From Leclercia sp. 29361 (GTDB taxonomy: Bacteria > Pseudomonadota > Gammaproteobacteria > Enterobacterales > Enterobacteriaceae), in contig NZ_CP049786.1 of NCBI RefSeq assembly GCF_011290365.1, forward strand, positions 2,170,001 through 2,234,000: a DNA stretch of 64,000 nt, written 5' to 3'. Shown here piece by piece: positions 8,735-16,997 of the stretch; positions within the stretch are counted from its first letter, which is position 1; every line of letters starts with the position of its first letter. The translations under genes were made by a program, and so were the position numbers. The notes under the pieces are model-generated. The model was not told where the DNA came from, did no database searches, and was given only the letters and a program-made list of their open reading frames with translations.

Positions 8735-9883
8735 TTAGCTTTCGCTATAAATATTCAGCGCCCGGCGCGTGCGGCCAGAGCTGAGGTATTCCGCAATATA
8801 GTCCTGGGAAATCTCGCCGTTATAGCGCCCGTCCTCATCGACAATCGGCATCCAGCTGGTGTTGCTCTCGTACAAACGCGACAGCACCACGCGCAGGTTG
8901 TCTTCCGCCTTGCCGGTCATGCGGAACGGGTGGATCAGATCGGCGCAGGTGCCGTTGGCATGACGCGCTTCGCGGCGCTTCACAAAGCCCAGCGGCTTGC
9001 CGTTTTCGTCCACCACGGTGACCGCGCGGATGTCGTTGTCATCCATGATAGCGAAGGCTTCAGGCAGCGGCGTCGCCGGGCGCACGGTCAGGGTCGGCTG
9101 CTGATCGGTCACATCTCCCGCCGAGACCAGCAGCAGGCGCTTCAGGGTACGGTCCTGGCCGACAAACGAGCCGACAAACTCATTCGCCGGTTTGGCCAGC
9201 AGTTCGTCCGGGCTGGCGCACTGGACAATTTTCCCCTGGCGGAAGACGGCGATGCGGTCGCCGAGCTTCAGCGCCTCGTCGATATCGTGGCTCACCAGCA
9301 TCACGGTCTTTTTCAGCTTGCGCTGCATCTCGAGGAACTGGTTCTGGATCACCTCGCGGTTGATCGGGTCAACCGCACCGAATGGTTCATCCATCAGCAG
9401 TACCGGAGGATCCGCCGCCAGAGCACGGATCACGCCGATACGCTGCTGCTGACCGCCGGACATCTCGCGCGGATAACGGTTGAGGAATTTATGCGGGTCC
9501 ATCGCCACCATATCCATCAGCTCTTCGGCGCGGGTTTTGCACCGGGCTTTGTCCCAGCCCAGCATTCGCGGCACCACGGTGATGTTCTCTTCGATGGTCA
9601 TGTTCGGGAACAGACCAATCTGCTGGATCACGTAGCCGATGTTGCGGCGCAGGGTGACGGTATCCATGTCGCTGGTATCCTGACCGTTGATCAGGATCTT
9701 GCCGCTGCTTGGGGTAATCAGGCGGTTAATCATCTTCAGGGTAGTGGTCTTGCCGCAGCCGGACGGGCCGAGCAGGACGCACATCTCCCCTTCGGGCACG
9801 TTCAGGTTGACGTTGTCCACGGCCTTAAAGGTCTGGCCCTGTTTCTGTGAAAATTGTTTGGTGAGGTTTTCCAGTTTTATCAT
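8735..9883 (-). CDS. osmV: Osmoprotectant ABC transporter ATP-binding subunit OsmV
   Basis: A 382-residue ATPase of the glycine-betaine/carnitine/choline (OpuC/OsmU) importer family. Walker A GPSGCGKTT, signature MSGGQQQRIG and Walker B VLLMDEPFGAVD lie in the N-terminal 240 residues; the C-terminal third is a pair of CBS domains, which in this family sense ionic strength or nucleotides. Translation should begin at MIKLENLTKQF (9883), not at the ATG 75 nt upstream. Its ATG shares the A of the osmW stop (TAATG), so translation is coupled. Last gene of the four-gene osmU-like operon, matching Salmonella OsmV. Confidence 0.93.
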   Translation of the reverse strand: MIKLENLTKQFSQKQGQTFKAVDNVNLNVPEGEMCVLLGPSGCGKTTTLKMINRLITPSSGKILINGQDTSDMDTVTLRRNIGYVIQQIGLFPNMTIEENITVVPRMLGWDKARCKTRAEELMDMVAMDPHKFLNRYPREMSGGQQQRIGVIRALAADPPVLLMDEPFGAVDPINREVIQNQFLEMQRKLKKTVMLVSHDIDEALKLGDRIAVFRQGKIVQCASPDELLAKPANEFVGSFVGQDRTLKRLLLVSAGDVTDQQPTLTVRPATPLPEAFAIMDDNDIRAVTVVDENGKPLGFVKRREARHANGTCADLIHPFRMTGKAEDNLRVVLSRLYESNTSWMPIVDEDGRYNGEISQDYIAEYLSSGRTRRALNIYSES

Positions 9884-10530
9884 TATCGAATCCCCTTTGG
9901 AGTCAGAACGATCTGCAGACGGTGCAGTAACCAGTCGAGCACAATCGCTAAAAGACAAATCATCAGTGCACCGGCAATCAGCATACGAATATCGCTTCCG
10001 CCAATGCCGTTAAGCAGCAGCAGGCCCAGCCCGCCCGCGCCAATGACGGCGGCAATCGCCATCACGCCGATGTTCATCACCACGGCGGTACGGATCCCGC
10101 CAAAAATCACCGGCAGCGCCATAGGGATCTCTACCCAGCGCAGACGTTGCCAGAAGGTCATGCCGATCCCGCGACCCGCTTCGCGCAGACCTGGCGGCAG
10201 GCTGTCGAGGGCGGTGTGGGTGTTACGCACAATCGGCAGCAGCGAGTAGAGGAATACCGCCGTAATGGCGGGGAGGGCGCCAATACCCTGACCGATCATG
10301 GAAAAGAGCGGGATCATCAGGCCGAACAGAGCAATCGACGGGATGGTCAGCACGATGGTGGCAATCCCCAGCACCGGGGTCGCCAGCCATTTGTGGCGCA
10401 CAATCAGAATGCCCAGCGGCACGCCAATGATGATGGCCAGGCCCACGGCTAACGCCACCAGCCACAGATGCTGCAGCGTCAGGCTTAACAGATAGCCCCA
10501 GTTATCAATAATGTAGTGAACCGTATCCAT
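9883..10530 (-). CDS. osmW: Osmoprotectant ABC transporter permease OsmW
   Basis: A 215-residue inner-membrane permease with five to six hydrophobic helices and the BPD_transp_1 EAA loop (REAGRGIGMTFWQRLRWVEI) that contacts the ATPase. It is paralogous to the other permease of the operon (osmY), so the importer probably uses a heterodimeric channel. Nine nucleotides separate it from osmX upstream and its stop overlaps the osmV start. Confidence 0.92.
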   Translation of the reverse strand: MDTVHYIIDNWGYLLSLTLQHLWLVALAVGLAIIIGVPLGILIVRHKWLATPVLGIATIVLTIPSIALFGLMIPLFSMIGQGIGALPAITAVFLYSLLPIVRNTHTALDSLPPGLREAGRGIGMTFWQRLRWVEIPMALPVIFGGIRTAVVMNIGVMAIAAVIGAGGLGLLLLNGIGGSDIRMLIAGALMICLLAIVLDWLLHRLQIVLTPKGIR

Positions 10531-10539
10531 AGCGCCTCC

Positions 10540-11439
10540 TTACAGCAGCTGCTTGCTACGCAGGAAATCACGGGCGACCTGCTGCGGTGACTGATGATCG
10601 ATATCCACCTTCTTGTTGAGCTCGGTGATAACGTCGTTATTGAGCTGGGCGGAGAGCGTGTTCAGTGCCTCCTCCAGACCCGGATTGGCTTCCAGGGTGT
10701 CCTTACGCACCACCGGGGTCACCGCATAGCTCGGGAAGAAGCCTTTGTCATCTTCCAGTACCTTCAGGTCGAAGCCCTTCACGCGCCCGTCGGTGGTGTA
10801 AATCAGCCCGGCGTCAACGAAGCCGTCGCGCACCGCGTTATAGACCAGACCGGGGTCCATCTGGCGGATCTGCGGGCGATCCAGCTCCAGGTTATAGGCG
10901 GCCTGCAGCGGCTTCATGCCGTCGCTGCGCCCGGAAAACTCGAGGTCCAGACCCAGCATCCAGTTGTTGTCCGGGTCGGTTTTACGCACCTGCTCGATCT
11001 TAGCGACCAGCTCCGACATGGTGTTGATATTTTCCGCTTCGGCGCGCTTACGCTGCATGGCAAAGGCGTAGGTGTTGTTCATGTCCGCAGGGTTGAGCCA
11101 CACCAGACCATGTTTGGCATCAAGACGTTTCACCGTCTCGTAAGACTCCTGCGGGGACATGCGTTTGTTGATGTGGTTAAAGATGATCAGCGACGTACCG
11201 GTGTACTCCCAGGTCATGTCGATCTGCTTGTTAATCATCGCATTGCGGGAAATCACCGTCGCAATGTTGGTCTGGGGCTGCACCTGGAATCCTTTCTTTT
11301 GCAGGTACTGCACGGTCATGGCCGAGAGAATATGCTGCTCGGTAAAGCTCTTGGTCGCCAGAATCAGCGGTGCGGCGAGCGCCTGGCTGGAGAAGAGCGC
11401 GGCGGCGCACAGCGCCGTCAGGCCGGTAAACAGTCTCAT
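10540..11439 (-). CDS. osmX: Osmoprotectant ABC transporter periplasmic binding protein OsmX
   Basis: A 299-residue periplasmic solute-binding protein. Residues 1-22 are a type I signal peptide ending SSQALA, then the mature protein starts [19 protein letters not shown], the usual beginning of the OpuAC/ProX-like quaternary-amine binders. Trp and Tyr residues for the cation-pi box are present (for example the [10 protein letters not shown] segment). In Salmonella the OsmU system takes up glycine betaine and choline-O-sulfate; the substrate here is inferred from that relationship. Lies between the two permease genes in the operon. Confidence 0.92.
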   Translation of the reverse strand: MRLFTGLTALCAAALFSSQALAAPLILATKSFTEQHILSAMTVQYLQKKGFQVQPQTNIATVISRNAMINKQIDMTWEYTGTSLIIFNHINKRMSPQESYETVKRLDAKHGLVWLNPADMNNTYAFAMQRKRAEAENINTMSELVAKIEQVRKTDPDNNWMLGLDLEFSGRSDGMKPLQAAYNLELDRPQIRQMDPGLVYNAVRDGFVDAGLIYTTDGRVKGFDLKVLEDDKGFFPSYAVTPVVRKDTLEANPGLEEALNTLSAQLNNDVITELNKKVDIDHQSPQQVARDFLRSKQLL

Positions 11440-11457
11440 AGAAGCTCCTTGTTATAA

Positions 11458-12168
11458 TTATCGCGCGAGATGCGGGCTCATCAGACGACCCAGCGCCGCC
11501 AGCAGCGTATCCAGAATCAGGGCGAACAGGGCGGTGGCCGCCGCGCCCAGGATCAGGGTCGGGAAGTCGTTCAGGTAAATACCCGGGAAAATCAGCTCGC
11601 CATAGCTGCTGGCGCCAATCAGGAAGGCCAGCGGGGCAGTACCGACGTTAATCGCGGTAGCGATGCGGATCCCGGAGAGCATCACCGGCCAGGCATTAGG
11701 AATTTCGACCTGGCGTAGACGCTGCCATTTGGTCATCCCGATCCCGTTCGCCGCTTCCAGTAACGACCCAGGCACCGAGCACAGCCCGGCATAGGTGTTA
11801 CGCACAATCGGCAGCAGCGAGGCCAGGAACAGGGCGATAATCGCCGGGGTATCGCCAATGCCAAGCACCACCATCGCCAGAGCCAGAACGGCCAGCGGTG
11901 GCAGGGTGTTACCGACGTTAAAGATCTGCATCACGTATTCGGCGATACCTCGCGCGGCCGGACGGCTCAGCAAAATACCGCTGGGGATACCGACCAGCAG
12001 AGCGAAGAACATGGACGAGAAGACTAAAATCAGATGCTGTTGCCCGAGATAGACCAGGTCAACCTGGCGCGCTTTGATCGTCTCGAGCCCAATTCCCCAG
12101 ACGAGGAGGGCGACGACCACAATAATCGCGCCGACAAAAAGCAGCGAACGTTTGAATAATGGATGCAT
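11458..12168 (-). CDS. osmY: Osmoprotectant ABC transporter permease OsmY (OsmU system)
   Basis: A 236-residue permease and the first gene of the operon. It has an N-terminal helix, then the channel core with the EAA loop (LEAANGIGMTKWQRLRQVEI), highly similar to that of OsmW. The ATG at 12168 (MHPLFKRSLLF) is preferred because GGGAG lies 9 nt upstream; an ATG at 12192 would add eight residues without a ribosome site. This osmY is the Salmonella OsmU permease, not the unrelated periplasmic OsmY of E. coli. The upstream region to about 12380 should hold the osmotically controlled promoter, which I cannot define. Confidence 0.9.
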   Translation of the reverse strand: MHPLFKRSLLFVGAIIVVVALLVWGIGLETIKARQVDLVYLGQQHLILVFSSMFFALLVGIPSGILLSRPAARGIAEYVMQIFNVGNTLPPLAVLALAMVVLGIGDTPAIIALFLASLLPIVRNTYAGLCSVPGSLLEAANGIGMTKWQRLRQVEIPNAWPVMLSGIRIATAINVGTAPLAFLIGASSYGELIFPGIYLNDFPTLILGAAATALFALILDTLLAALGRLMSPHLAR

Positions 12169-12383
12169 TGCGATGTGTCTCCCTGTGCGCATGCGTTATA
12201 GCAACCACCGGTTGCCTGTTGTTATGCCATGAATCGGCAGGGGTAATTGAGCTATAGCAAGCGTTTGGGAAGGGTTCCAGCGAAGCGGTAAAATCTGTAA
12301 CCCTATGAAAGTGAGGGAAACCCACGGTTAAGCCTTATGGGATAAGGCCTGGTCAGGGGCAGACAGAATAGTCTTAAAGATAA

Positions 12384-12414
12384 ATTCATTAAGTGACACC
12401 GTCACTTAATGAAT
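12384..12414 (-). terminator. Long perfect hairpin downstream of the YoaK-like gene
   Basis: ATTCATTAAGTGAC and GTCACTTAATGAAT are a perfect 14-bp inverted repeat with a 3-nt loop. It begins 12 nt past the stop codon of the YoaK-like gene; on the minus strand it is followed by TTTATCTTT, so it probably terminates that transcript, and it could also serve as an operator. Confidence 0.6.
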
Positions 12415-12426
12415 GGGCGGCGGCCG

Positions 12427-13170
12427 TTATTTGCTAAACGCAGCGCGGACTTTTCGCACCCGTAGCGAGGTATTAATGATGGAGAAGGTGGCCACGAAAA
12501 CCAACATCAGCCCCAGCGCCAGCATCGCATGAAAGTCAAACCACCTGAACAGTATCAGCCCCGCGATACCCCCGGTGATAAAGGAGAAAAGGGTGGTGAG
12601 ATGGGTTTTAAGCTGGCTTCTCTGAGCTGCCGTATCTTTGGAGTAATCCCGGCGTAGCATCGCTACCACCACGGAGGCCAGCGAAATGCCTGCATCGGTT
12701 AAGGTGCCGGTTATGTGGGTGGATCTTACCCGACCGCCGGAAAGCTGGGTGGAGGTTGAATTATGGATCCCCATCAGGCCACAGAGGAAAACAATAATTT
12801 CCCGATTGGTGGTGAAGGTATGGAAAAACATCTCATACAGAGAGACGCCGGCCAGTAATAACCCTTCAATAAACAGAACCTGACAAAAAATGAGCCGCAC
12901 ATTATGCATGATGCCCCATAAAACAATAATTCGCGCAATGATTGCGCCCGTCACAAATGACAGAATAATGGTGGCAAAGAAAATAATATCGTTCAGATCC
13001 GTTGAGGAGACTTCGCTGGAAAATTGTGAGGTGTTGCCGGTCATATGGGAAGGAAAAAAACCGAAGGCCCCCAGCGCAATGGCATTCAGTAATCCTGCGG
13101 AGGTAGCCAGCCAGAGGGCAAGCCGACGATCCTCCTGATGCGTTCGTTCTTTCTTGAGTTTAATCAGCAA
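12427..13170 (-). CDS. YoaK-like DUF1275 membrane protein
   Basis: A 247-residue inner-membrane protein with six predicted helices, of the DUF1275/YoaK family, whose function is not known. Typical features are the early GAFGFFPSHMTGNTSQ segment and the middle STQLSGGRVRSTHITGTLTD segment, both conserved in the family. The start is a TTG at 13170 preceded at 6 nt by a strong Shine-Dalgarno GGAGG, so an unusual initiation codon is well supported. Stands alone, with the hairpin at 12384-12414 behind it. Confidence 0.88.
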   Translation of the reverse strand: MLIKLKKERTHQEDRRLALWLATSAGLLNAIALGAFGFFPSHMTGNTSQFSSEVSSTDLNDIIFFATIILSFVTGAIIARIIVLWGIMHNVRLIFCQVLFIEGLLLAGVSLYEMFFHTFTTNREIIVFLCGLMGIHNSTSTQLSGGRVRSTHITGTLTDAGISLASVVVAMLRRDYSKDTAAQRSQLKTHLTTLFSFITGGIAGLILFRWFDFHAMLALGLMLVFVATFSIINTSLRVRKVRAAFSK

Positions 13171-13340
13171 AGAATACCTCCGGTTTGAGCTTTGCCTGAA
13201 TAATCAGGCTAGCAAAGACAATTCACGGGTTGTCCAGGATAGCGCTTAATTATTACGGCACCGGAGGCCTGTGTGGATTTAGTAATTAATTAAAATAACC
13301 CTGCTAAGAAAGCGATTATTAAGCATCGGGCGGGCTATGT

Positions 13341-13964
13341 TCACAGCATTCCATTATTCCCGTGGCGTAAAAACGCCTCGCGCTGGTTTAAGCGTTCAAA
13401 CCATGCCTCTATGGCGGGAACCTGCGGCTTCTCAAACGGGGTCATCTTCCAGCGGTTCACCGACAGCCCCAGCACCACGTCGGCAAGGGTAAAGGTCTCG
13501 CCCGCCACCCACACCCCGGTGTGTTGCAGCTGCTGCTCAAGGATCATGATGTGGTGGTTCCACTCCTTAATTCCCGCCGCAATCCGCGCTGGATCGTTGA
13601 ATTCCGGGTTTTTGCGCCCCAGCGCCGGGAAGACGTAGCGCCAGGCGTTGTTGAATTCCGTTGCCTGCCAGTCCATCCAGCGCTCTATATTGGCGCAGGC
13701 CTGCGGATCTGCGGGGAGCAGGTCATCGCGTCCGGTTTTGCGCACCAGATAGCGGCAGATGGCGTTGGATTCCCACAGCACAAAGTCACCGTCGATCAGC
13801 ACCGGCACCATGGCGTTCGGGTTCAGCTTGCGGAAGGCGTCGGTTTCCGTCGAGGCAAAGCCGCTGCCGTAATCTTCCTGCAGATAGTCCAGACCGACTT
13901 CTTCACAGGTCCAGAGTACTTTGCGCACGTTGATGGAGGTGGTTTTGCCGAGGATTTTAAGCAT
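13341..13964 (-). CDS. Glutathione S-transferase family protein
   Basis: A 207-residue cytosolic GST-fold protein. The N-terminal thioredoxin-like domain starts MLKILGKTTSINVRKVLW and contains VPVLIDGDFVLWESNAI, with the cis-Pro and the ES pair that binds the glutathione gamma-glutamyl group. The helical C-terminal domain ends with the common WFERLNQREAF segment. The start is set at 13964 from the domain boundary; the open frame extends 37 codons upstream without similarity. Enterobacterial homologues are general GSTs of unknown substrate. Divergent from the histidine phosphatase gene. Confidence 0.9.
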   Translation of the reverse strand: MLKILGKTTSINVRKVLWTCEEVGLDYLQEDYGSGFASTETDAFRKLNPNAMVPVLIDGDFVLWESNAICRYLVRKTGRDDLLPADPQACANIERWMDWQATEFNNAWRYVFPALGRKNPEFNDPARIAAGIKEWNHHIMILEQQLQHTGVWVAGETFTLADVVLGLSVNRWKMTPFEKPQVPAIEAWFERLNQREAFLRHGNNGML

Positions 13965-14085
13965 GGTGCATGCGTCCTTTTTAAGAGTGTTTAAGAGCAG
14001 GTCAACCCTAAATAGGGTAGTAGTTCCTTCTGCCTTTATCGCGTTAGTCTGTTTACGACAAAAGGACCACAACAAGAAGCACGGT

Positions 14086-14643
14086 ATGGAAATTATTTTG
14101 ATGCGTCATGGAAGGCCTGCTTTTACAGGTGCTTCAAGAGTAACAAGCCTGGAGATGGCAGAGTGGATTTCACACTATAATCTCTCAGATACGGGCAGCG
14201 ATATGCCTCCGCAATCCAGTCAGGCGTTAGCATCCAGCGCATTGCAGATCCTGAGCAGTCCTCTTCCCAGAGCGATTTCCTCCCTGCACGCATTAGGGCG
14301 TACACCGGATCGCATTGATGACGTCTTCAGAGAAGCTGACCTGCCCGCATTCCATATACCCGGTATTAGGTTAGCCCCCACTTTATGGGCGTCAGTTTTC
14401 CGTATTATGTGGCTGTGTGGCATCTCCCCTCATGTTGAGCCCCTGGCGACAGCTAAACAACGCGCCGTTCAGGCTGCGGATATCCTCGTAACATGTGCAA
14501 AAGCATCAAACGGCCCTGTGCTGCTTATGGGGCATGGGGTGATGAATCGGCTGATTGCAAGGGTACTCATATCGTTGGGCTGGAAAGAGCTTCGTCGGCA
14601 GGGTAAGGGTTACTGGAGCGCAGGAATCTACCACTTAGACTAA
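14086..14643 (+). CDS. Histidine phosphatase (phosphoglycerate mutase-like) family protein
   Basis: A 185-residue cytoplasmic protein with the branch signature MRHGRP at residues 6-11 (the RHG phosphate pocket and nucleophile His) and the second catalytic His in LLMGHGVMNRLI near residue 150. The SSPLPRAISS segment supplies the conserved Arg. Length and motifs fit a small broad-specificity phosphatase such as the SixA/PhoE group; the substrate is unknown. I use the ATG at 14086 (MEIILMRHG). Divergent from the GST with about 120 nt between. Confidence 0.85.
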   Translation: MEIILMRHGRPAFTGASRVTSLEMAEWISHYNLSDTGSDMPPQSSQALASSALQILSSPLPRAISSLHALGRTPDRIDDVFREADLPAFHIPGIRLAPTLWASVFRIMWLCGISPHVEPLATAKQRAVQAADILVTCAKASNGPVLLMGHGVMNRLIARVLISLGWKELRRQGKGYWSAGIYHLD

Positions 14644-14740
14644 GTTAAGATTTTGATTTTTCGCGGCTATTTGCAAAGAATTTGGTAACATGAGTCTCCT
14701 GTCACCTTAGCGTGCAATCGGATTAATAAAGGAATGGTTA

Positions 14741-15451
14741 ATGAAAGCAAGGGTGCTTTTCAGTCTCTGTTTTTTGGCAATGTCATCTCATGCCGCTGCC
14801 TATACGCAGTTCAAACCTGCGGTCTTAAATGCTGCGCTTTTGTTCCAGCATGATGCAACAACCGGCAACGTTAAACATAGCCTTCAGTGGGTCCGGGACG
14901 TTGAGGGTAAATTGCAGGTTATGACAGAAGTGAGATATGACCCCAGCGGGTGCTTTACCCACATCAATATGATCGACAGGGCCACTCCCCGGGAATTCCA
15001 TCTGGTAAACAAGGATGGCGTACTGAGCTCATTCAAAGGCGAGCGTATTACTGGAAAAATCAATAAACGCTGCGAAATTACCGAGCTTGAGAATAAAAAG
15101 GGCAAGTTTTTGCTCAGCTATAATGTGCGCGGGTTGCTTGAAACGATGGTTGATAAAAGTACGGGAGAGGTTGTAGAGCGATATGAATATCAACATAGCC
15201 AGTTCCCTGTACGGGTAAGAAACTACAAAGAGCGACTGGACAAGCGGATCTTTTACCCATCCGGAAGCGCGCAATTTATTGATTCAGAAATAGTGTCAAA
15301 AGGAGAGGAGCGCACTGTCCGGGTGAAGCAGAGCTGTGCTTACACCCCAGATGGCAATGCAGATAAATGCTCACTGATAACCTCCACTGATGACGACTAC
15401 CGCGGTTCTTTCTTCCTGTGGATTTCTAATCACGAAACAGAGTACTTCTGA
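14741..15451 (+). CDS. YnfC-like (UPF0257) exported protein without lipobox
   Basis: A 236-residue exported protein. The N-terminus is a signal peptide ending SSHAAA. The C-terminal half resembles E. coli YnfC as I remember it: an RYEYQHSQFPV stretch parallel to its YRYDDQGYP, a shared VKQSC, then a Tyr-rich end. E. coli YnfC is a lipoprotein (TGC box); this protein has no Cys near the cleavage site, so it should be soluble periplasmic. Function of the family is unknown. AAGGA lies 8 nt before the ATG. The small monooxygenase gene starts 11 nt downstream, probably in the same transcript. Confidence 0.7.
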   Translation: MKARVLFSLCFLAMSSHAAAYTQFKPAVLNAALLFQHDATTGNVKHSLQWVRDVEGKLQVMTEVRYDPSGCFTHINMIDRATPREFHLVNKDGVLSSFKGERITGKINKRCEITELENKKGKFLLSYNVRGLLETMVDKSTGEVVERYEYQHSQFPVRVRNYKERLDKRIFYPSGSAQFIDSEIVSKGEERTVRVKQSCAYTPDGNADKCSLITSTDDDYRGSFFLWISNHETEYF

Positions 15452-15462
15452 GTTTATTAAAC

Positions 15463-15762
15463 ATGTTAAAAGTTATCGCCGAAGATTTTATCAAACCCGA
15501 GTTCGTCGACGTCGTTCTCCCTTTGTACCGCGAACTCATCGCGGCGACGAAGAAAGAACCCCTGTGTATTGCTTATGATTTGTACCGGGATGAAAAAGAT
15601 CCAGGGCATTTTATTTTCATTGAAGAGTGGCCCGACCGCGCAGCACTCGATGCGCATTGTGCCAGCGAGCATTTCACTCGGCTTGTTCCTTTAATTGATC
15701 AATATGCGCGTAAAGCGGCGCAGTATATCCTGATGGATGGTCGGGTGGAGCCGGAGCGATAG
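15463..15762 (+). CDS. Antibiotic biosynthesis monooxygenase (ABM) domain protein
   Basis: A 99-residue single-domain protein of the ABM / quinol monooxygenase (YgiN-like) family, which forms dimeric ferredoxin-like barrels. Family features are CIAYDLYRDEKDPGHFIFIEEW and the closing ALDAHCASEHF segment. Members oxidise quinols or act on small aromatic compounds without a cofactor; the substrate is unknown here. Directly follows the YnfC-like gene by 11 nt. Confidence 0.87.
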   Translation: MLKVIAEDFIKPEFVDVVLPLYRELIAATKKEPLCIAYDLYRDEKDPGHFIFIEEWPDRAALDAHCASEHFTRLVPLIDQYARKAAQYILMDGRVEPER

Positions 15763-15948
15763 TGTCGCCGTGCCAAACGCGAGGAAATTGTCAAAAAATA
15801 GGCAAGTAATATTGTTAAAATAAAATAATGACCGCAGTTTGTTGGCATATTCACAATTAACCAGATGAGAATTTTCCCGTTAAGTTGCAAAGCAAACTTT
15901 GTGGATGTAAATTACAATCTTAAATTCATTGCAATTATCAGAGGGAAA

Positions 15949-16563
15949 ATGAAAATTCGCCTGCAATACCCCTTATATTTAGTAGCTTTATCTTCTTCAC
16001 TTATGTCTGTATCAGCAAATGCAATTCCTCCTGTTAAGGCCGTAGATGTTAAATCATTTGACATTGGTGGTGTTAAAACGGGAATGAGCATTGAAGAAGC
16101 GCAAGCTGCAATGCAGAAAAACTTTGGTATAAAGCCTGCTCAAATAAGGGCATCAAAGTCGATGGAAAGTCAGACTCCAAGTATCGTTACAGGGAGTCAG
16201 CAGATTATGCACCTGGTATACGAAGATAATGGAACCCGTATGCAGGTGAATTTCCAACCCCGAGTTCCTTATAACAAATCTAATCCGATGGCTGTTTCGC
16301 AGGTCCTCTATGAAATACCTTGGACGAAAGAAAATGAAAAAAATATGGTCGAGGCTGCCTTGAATAAGTACGGGCCGGTATCAACTGGTGGTGTATTTCC
16401 TGTTTGGTGTGAAAAACCAATGCCTACCTCAGGAATGGGCTGTGAGAGCGGTACGGCAAGCCTTTCTATGGGAAACACGAAAATAGAGCTGATTGATCCT
16501 GCATGGCAGAATGCCGTCATAAATTACATGGATAAACAAAAAAAGACTAAGCCTATGTTGTAA
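15949..16563 (+). CDS. Exported protein of unknown function
   Basis: A 204-residue protein I do not recognise. It has a clear signal peptide (MKIRLQYPLYLVALSSSLMS, cleaved after ANA) and a mature part starting IPPVKAVDVKSFDIGGVKTGM; the GGVKTGMSIEEAQAAM stretch resembles the start of small periplasmic folds such as BLIP/OmlA-like domains, only as a loose impression. Two Cys near residues 160 and 170 could form a disulfide. The start at 15949 is supported by GAGGG just upstream; the frame is open 28 codons further. Flanked by AT-rich intergenic DNA and lower in GC than the core genes, consistent with acquired DNA. Confidence 0.6.
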   Translation: MKIRLQYPLYLVALSSSLMSVSANAIPPVKAVDVKSFDIGGVKTGMSIEEAQAAMQKNFGIKPAQIRASKSMESQTPSIVTGSQQIMHLVYEDNGTRMQVNFQPRVPYNKSNPMAVSQVLYEIPWTKENEKNMVEAALNKYGPVSTGGVFPVWCEKPMPTSGMGCESGTASLSMGNTKIELIDPAWQNAVINYMDKQKKTKPML

Positions 16564-16997
16564 AAAATGAATCCGGATTCATTGTGAATTTATTTTAGTG
16601 AGTAACTGAATCCGGATTTATTAAGCAACGAACCAAACATTCTTAAGTCCTTTTGGTGTCTGAACATCGCCTTGCCTGTCGTTATGAATTTTCTGATGCA
16701 GGCTGCAGTCCGCACGTCCTAAGTGACATTATTTGTCATGATCAAGAGAGAGGATGAATAAGGGCACATAATAGAAAGTGCGTGCAAAAAGCGCTAATTA
16801 ATCGACTTAACTCAAATTAACGCTGATTAACCGATCCGTAGGCGTAACGTTGTATTAACGGCGGCTAAGATTAATCTTAGAATTACCGGAAATAAGAACT
16901 ATTCATTAGAGATGCTGAATGTTTTGACGTAAATTTATTCGTAAAAAATTTTGTTACAAATCCTACGAATTTATTCACAACCAAGGACGTTTAGCGT
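16564..16997. other. AT-rich intergenic region with repeated palindrome, upstream of the Slam module
   Basis: No gene is visible. AATGAATCCGGATTCATT (16566-16583) is a perfect 18-bp palindrome, and TGAATCCGGATTTATT repeats its core at 16607-16622, 41 bp centre to centre, close to four helical turns. Further on, a TAAGATTAATCTTA palindrome (16865-16878) and several TTAA-rich motifs occur. The region should hold the promoter of the surface lipoprotein gene. The paired palindromes could be operators or terminate the upstream gene. Confidence 0.55.
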
